A stretch of 64,000 bases of DNA from Bacteroidota bacterium (lineage in GTDB: Bacteria > Bacteroidota > JABWAT01): assembly GCA_017303995.1 (NCBI GenBank), contig JAFLBE010000004.1:62001-126000 (forward strand), written 5' to 3'. A program made the position numbers and the translations under genes. The notes below the pieces were generated by a model. That model was not told where the DNA came from, searched no databases, and saw only the letters and a list, made by a program, of their open reading frames with translations. Positions 63,182-64,000 of the stretch are shown one piece after another. Positions within the stretch are counted from its first letter, which is position 1. Each line of letters begins with the position of its first letter.

Positions 63182-63183
63182 AG

Positions 63184-64000
63184 TTACAAGGCTCCAAATC
63201 GCTTTCTGATTATCCATTCAATTGTTAAAAATGCAATGATCAGCAGAAACCAGGTAAGTGATTTCCAGGCATCGTGAGATGTTTGATGCCAGTTCAGTTG
63301 ACCGGTTTTTCCAAGCTGTAACCTGATGGAATCCAGGGGAGGAATTCCAACCCAGGTTTTACCGCCATGTCCCGCAATCCAGGGAGAAAGCGGATCAAGT
63401 TCGGCGGATTCAACTTCCTTTTCCTCATTTTCAGGCGGTTTCCGGTAACGACCTGATTGGAAAACCGGAGAAGATCCGGAACGGGTCACCGATAACGTCC
63501 AGGAAGATTCAAGAGAATCAGGAACCGGGAGACGGACTTCAAACCATCCATTTTCGAGAACTTCCATTTTCTGGAGATCCCCATTTTTCCATCCAAAATC
63601 CAACCGGAGGGAATCGGGTTCAGTTTGCAGCAACGGCGATTGAATCAATCCAGTCACCACGAGTTCACGGCTTACCGGATCGTTTCTAAATCGCACAGCA
63701 ACCAAATCTTCGTCTGTCGGCGTGAGCATCCAGGTGAGAAATTGTCTAAAATCGGAGGACACTGCCGGAACAGTCTGGCCGTTCACCGCCTGCCATCTTT
63801 CCCACTGATCAAAAGCTCCGTAAGCCATCCAGATTCGTTTGGGTTTTTCAGAAATCACCGATTGAACGGGAATATCAAAGTTCTGATCACGGATTCTGAG
63901 TGTTGCACTGATTTGGCGCTGAGGAAGCAGCGGAAACGAAAGTACCGGTGAAATTAACGGTGGTAATTCATTAAATCTGGTTGCCGTCCAACCCGACCAG
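63184..64000 (-). CDS. C-terminal part of a large membrane-anchored protein, 5' end outside the window
   Basis: The frame is open to the right edge of the window, with no stop from 64000 to 63187, so the 271 residues seen are the C-terminal part. A GTG at 63858 is in frame but there is no reason to start there. The region is beta-rich, has an acidic linker (PPENEEKEVESAELDP) and ends in one membrane segment WFLLIIAFLTIEWIIRKRFG. That ending (EW-x-x-RKR-x-GL) is typical of large Bacteroidota/Ignavibacteria inner membrane proteins with vWA or glutamine-amidotransferase-like domains upstream; those are not visible here. It lies 2 bp before the lamin-tail gene in the same operon. Confidence 0.6.
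   Translation of the reverse strand, partial: WSGWTATRFNELPPLISPVLSFPLLPQRQISATLRIRDQNFDIPVQSVISEKPKRIWMAYGAFDQWERWQAVNGQTVPAVSSDFRQFLTWMLTPTDEDLVAVRFRNDPVSRELVVTGLIQSPLLQTEPDSLRLDFGWKNGDLQKMEVLENGWFEVRLPVPDSLESSWTLSVTRSGSSPVFQSGRYRKPPENEEKEVESAELDPLSPWIAGHGGKTWVGIPPLDSIRLQLGKTGQLNWHQTSHDAWKSLTWFLLIIAFLTIEWIIRKRFGAL

Noticed and set aside
1-64000. tRNA, rRNA or tmRNA genes
   Set aside because: I read every gap for cloverleaf-like sequences with TTCGA loops and CCA ends and found none that fit.

Overview
The window looks like a chromosome segment from a member of the FCB (Fibrobacteres-Chlorobi-Bacteroidetes) superphylum, probably near Ignavibacteria/Chlorobi or a neighbouring lineage rather than classical Bacteroidia. 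Four independent signals point there: (i) type IX secretion sorting domains beginning YPNPFNPET at the C-termini of large exported proteins, with a PorV/PorQ-like protein; (ii) promoters of the Bacteroidetes kind, TTTG-N20-TANNTTTG, upstream of mnmA, the small gene before mutL, and rpsT; (iii) a TonB receptor with an N-terminal carboxypeptidase-regulatory domain; (iv) a divergent membrane pyrophosphatase like the one described from Chlorobium. I see no rRNA, tRNA, CRISPR array, transposase or prophage genes. The placement is inference from these features, not from a tree.

Layout. 1-699 is the 5' part of an isoprenoid-synthase-like gene cut by the window edge. 916-2594 is smpB-tyrS. 2925-10591 runs mostly on the minus strand: a Gfo/Idh/MocA oxidoreductase, glutamine synthetase, hppA, an unknown protein and a penicillin-binding-protein-like lipoprotein. 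uvrA follows (11081-13879, minus), then an exported GH13 amylase, rpsT and an EamA transporter on the plus strand. 17008-21708 (minus) holds a carotenoid-type FAD oxidoreductase and a pair of exported proteins (a TPR protein and a Bacteroidota protein often mislabelled asparagine synthetase B). dxr-rseP is divergent from that pair. 24305-36475 (minus) is a nutrient-acquisition and secretion block: LacI regulator, TonB receptor, 1317-residue exported protein, PorV/PorQ-like protein, and a type IX cargo with PepSY-like repeats. mnmA plus a small membrane protein follow.

The plus strand from 38935 to 43356 is a housekeeping run: small membrane protein, mutL, unknown, folB, folK, deoxynucleoside kinase, 53-residue membrane protein. 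43799-47935 encodes a lipoprotein and a type IX cargo with eight carboxypeptidase-regulatory-like repeats. 48008-52924 is the most unusual part: an overlapping three-gene operon with a CHASE2-like membrane sensor fused to a sigma-54 activator AAA+ domain and HTH, a beta-barrel-like protein with a transglutaminase-like domain, and an exported FecR-like protein. Next is an operon of a TolB-like/TPR membrane protein, folP, a family 2 glycosyltransferase, pcm and dedA (53361-57848), then a PfkB kinase and, at the right edge on the minus strand, a lamin-tail-domain protein and a membrane protein cut by the window end.

The spaces between genes are built from a small vocabulary of recurring non-coding words: a GGAGGGG/GGTGGTTT palindromic element (two full copies in opposite orientation, two half copies), a CACCCCTTCGGGG...CTATAATCATGTCAGCC element (three copies), a CACAGAG/CACGGAG element as a tandem pair, and low-complexity texts such as TAACTTATAACTT, GAAGTTAGAAGTT, CCATTAACCATTAAT and TTTTGAATTATGAATTTT. 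Nearly every gap over 300 bp is filled with these.
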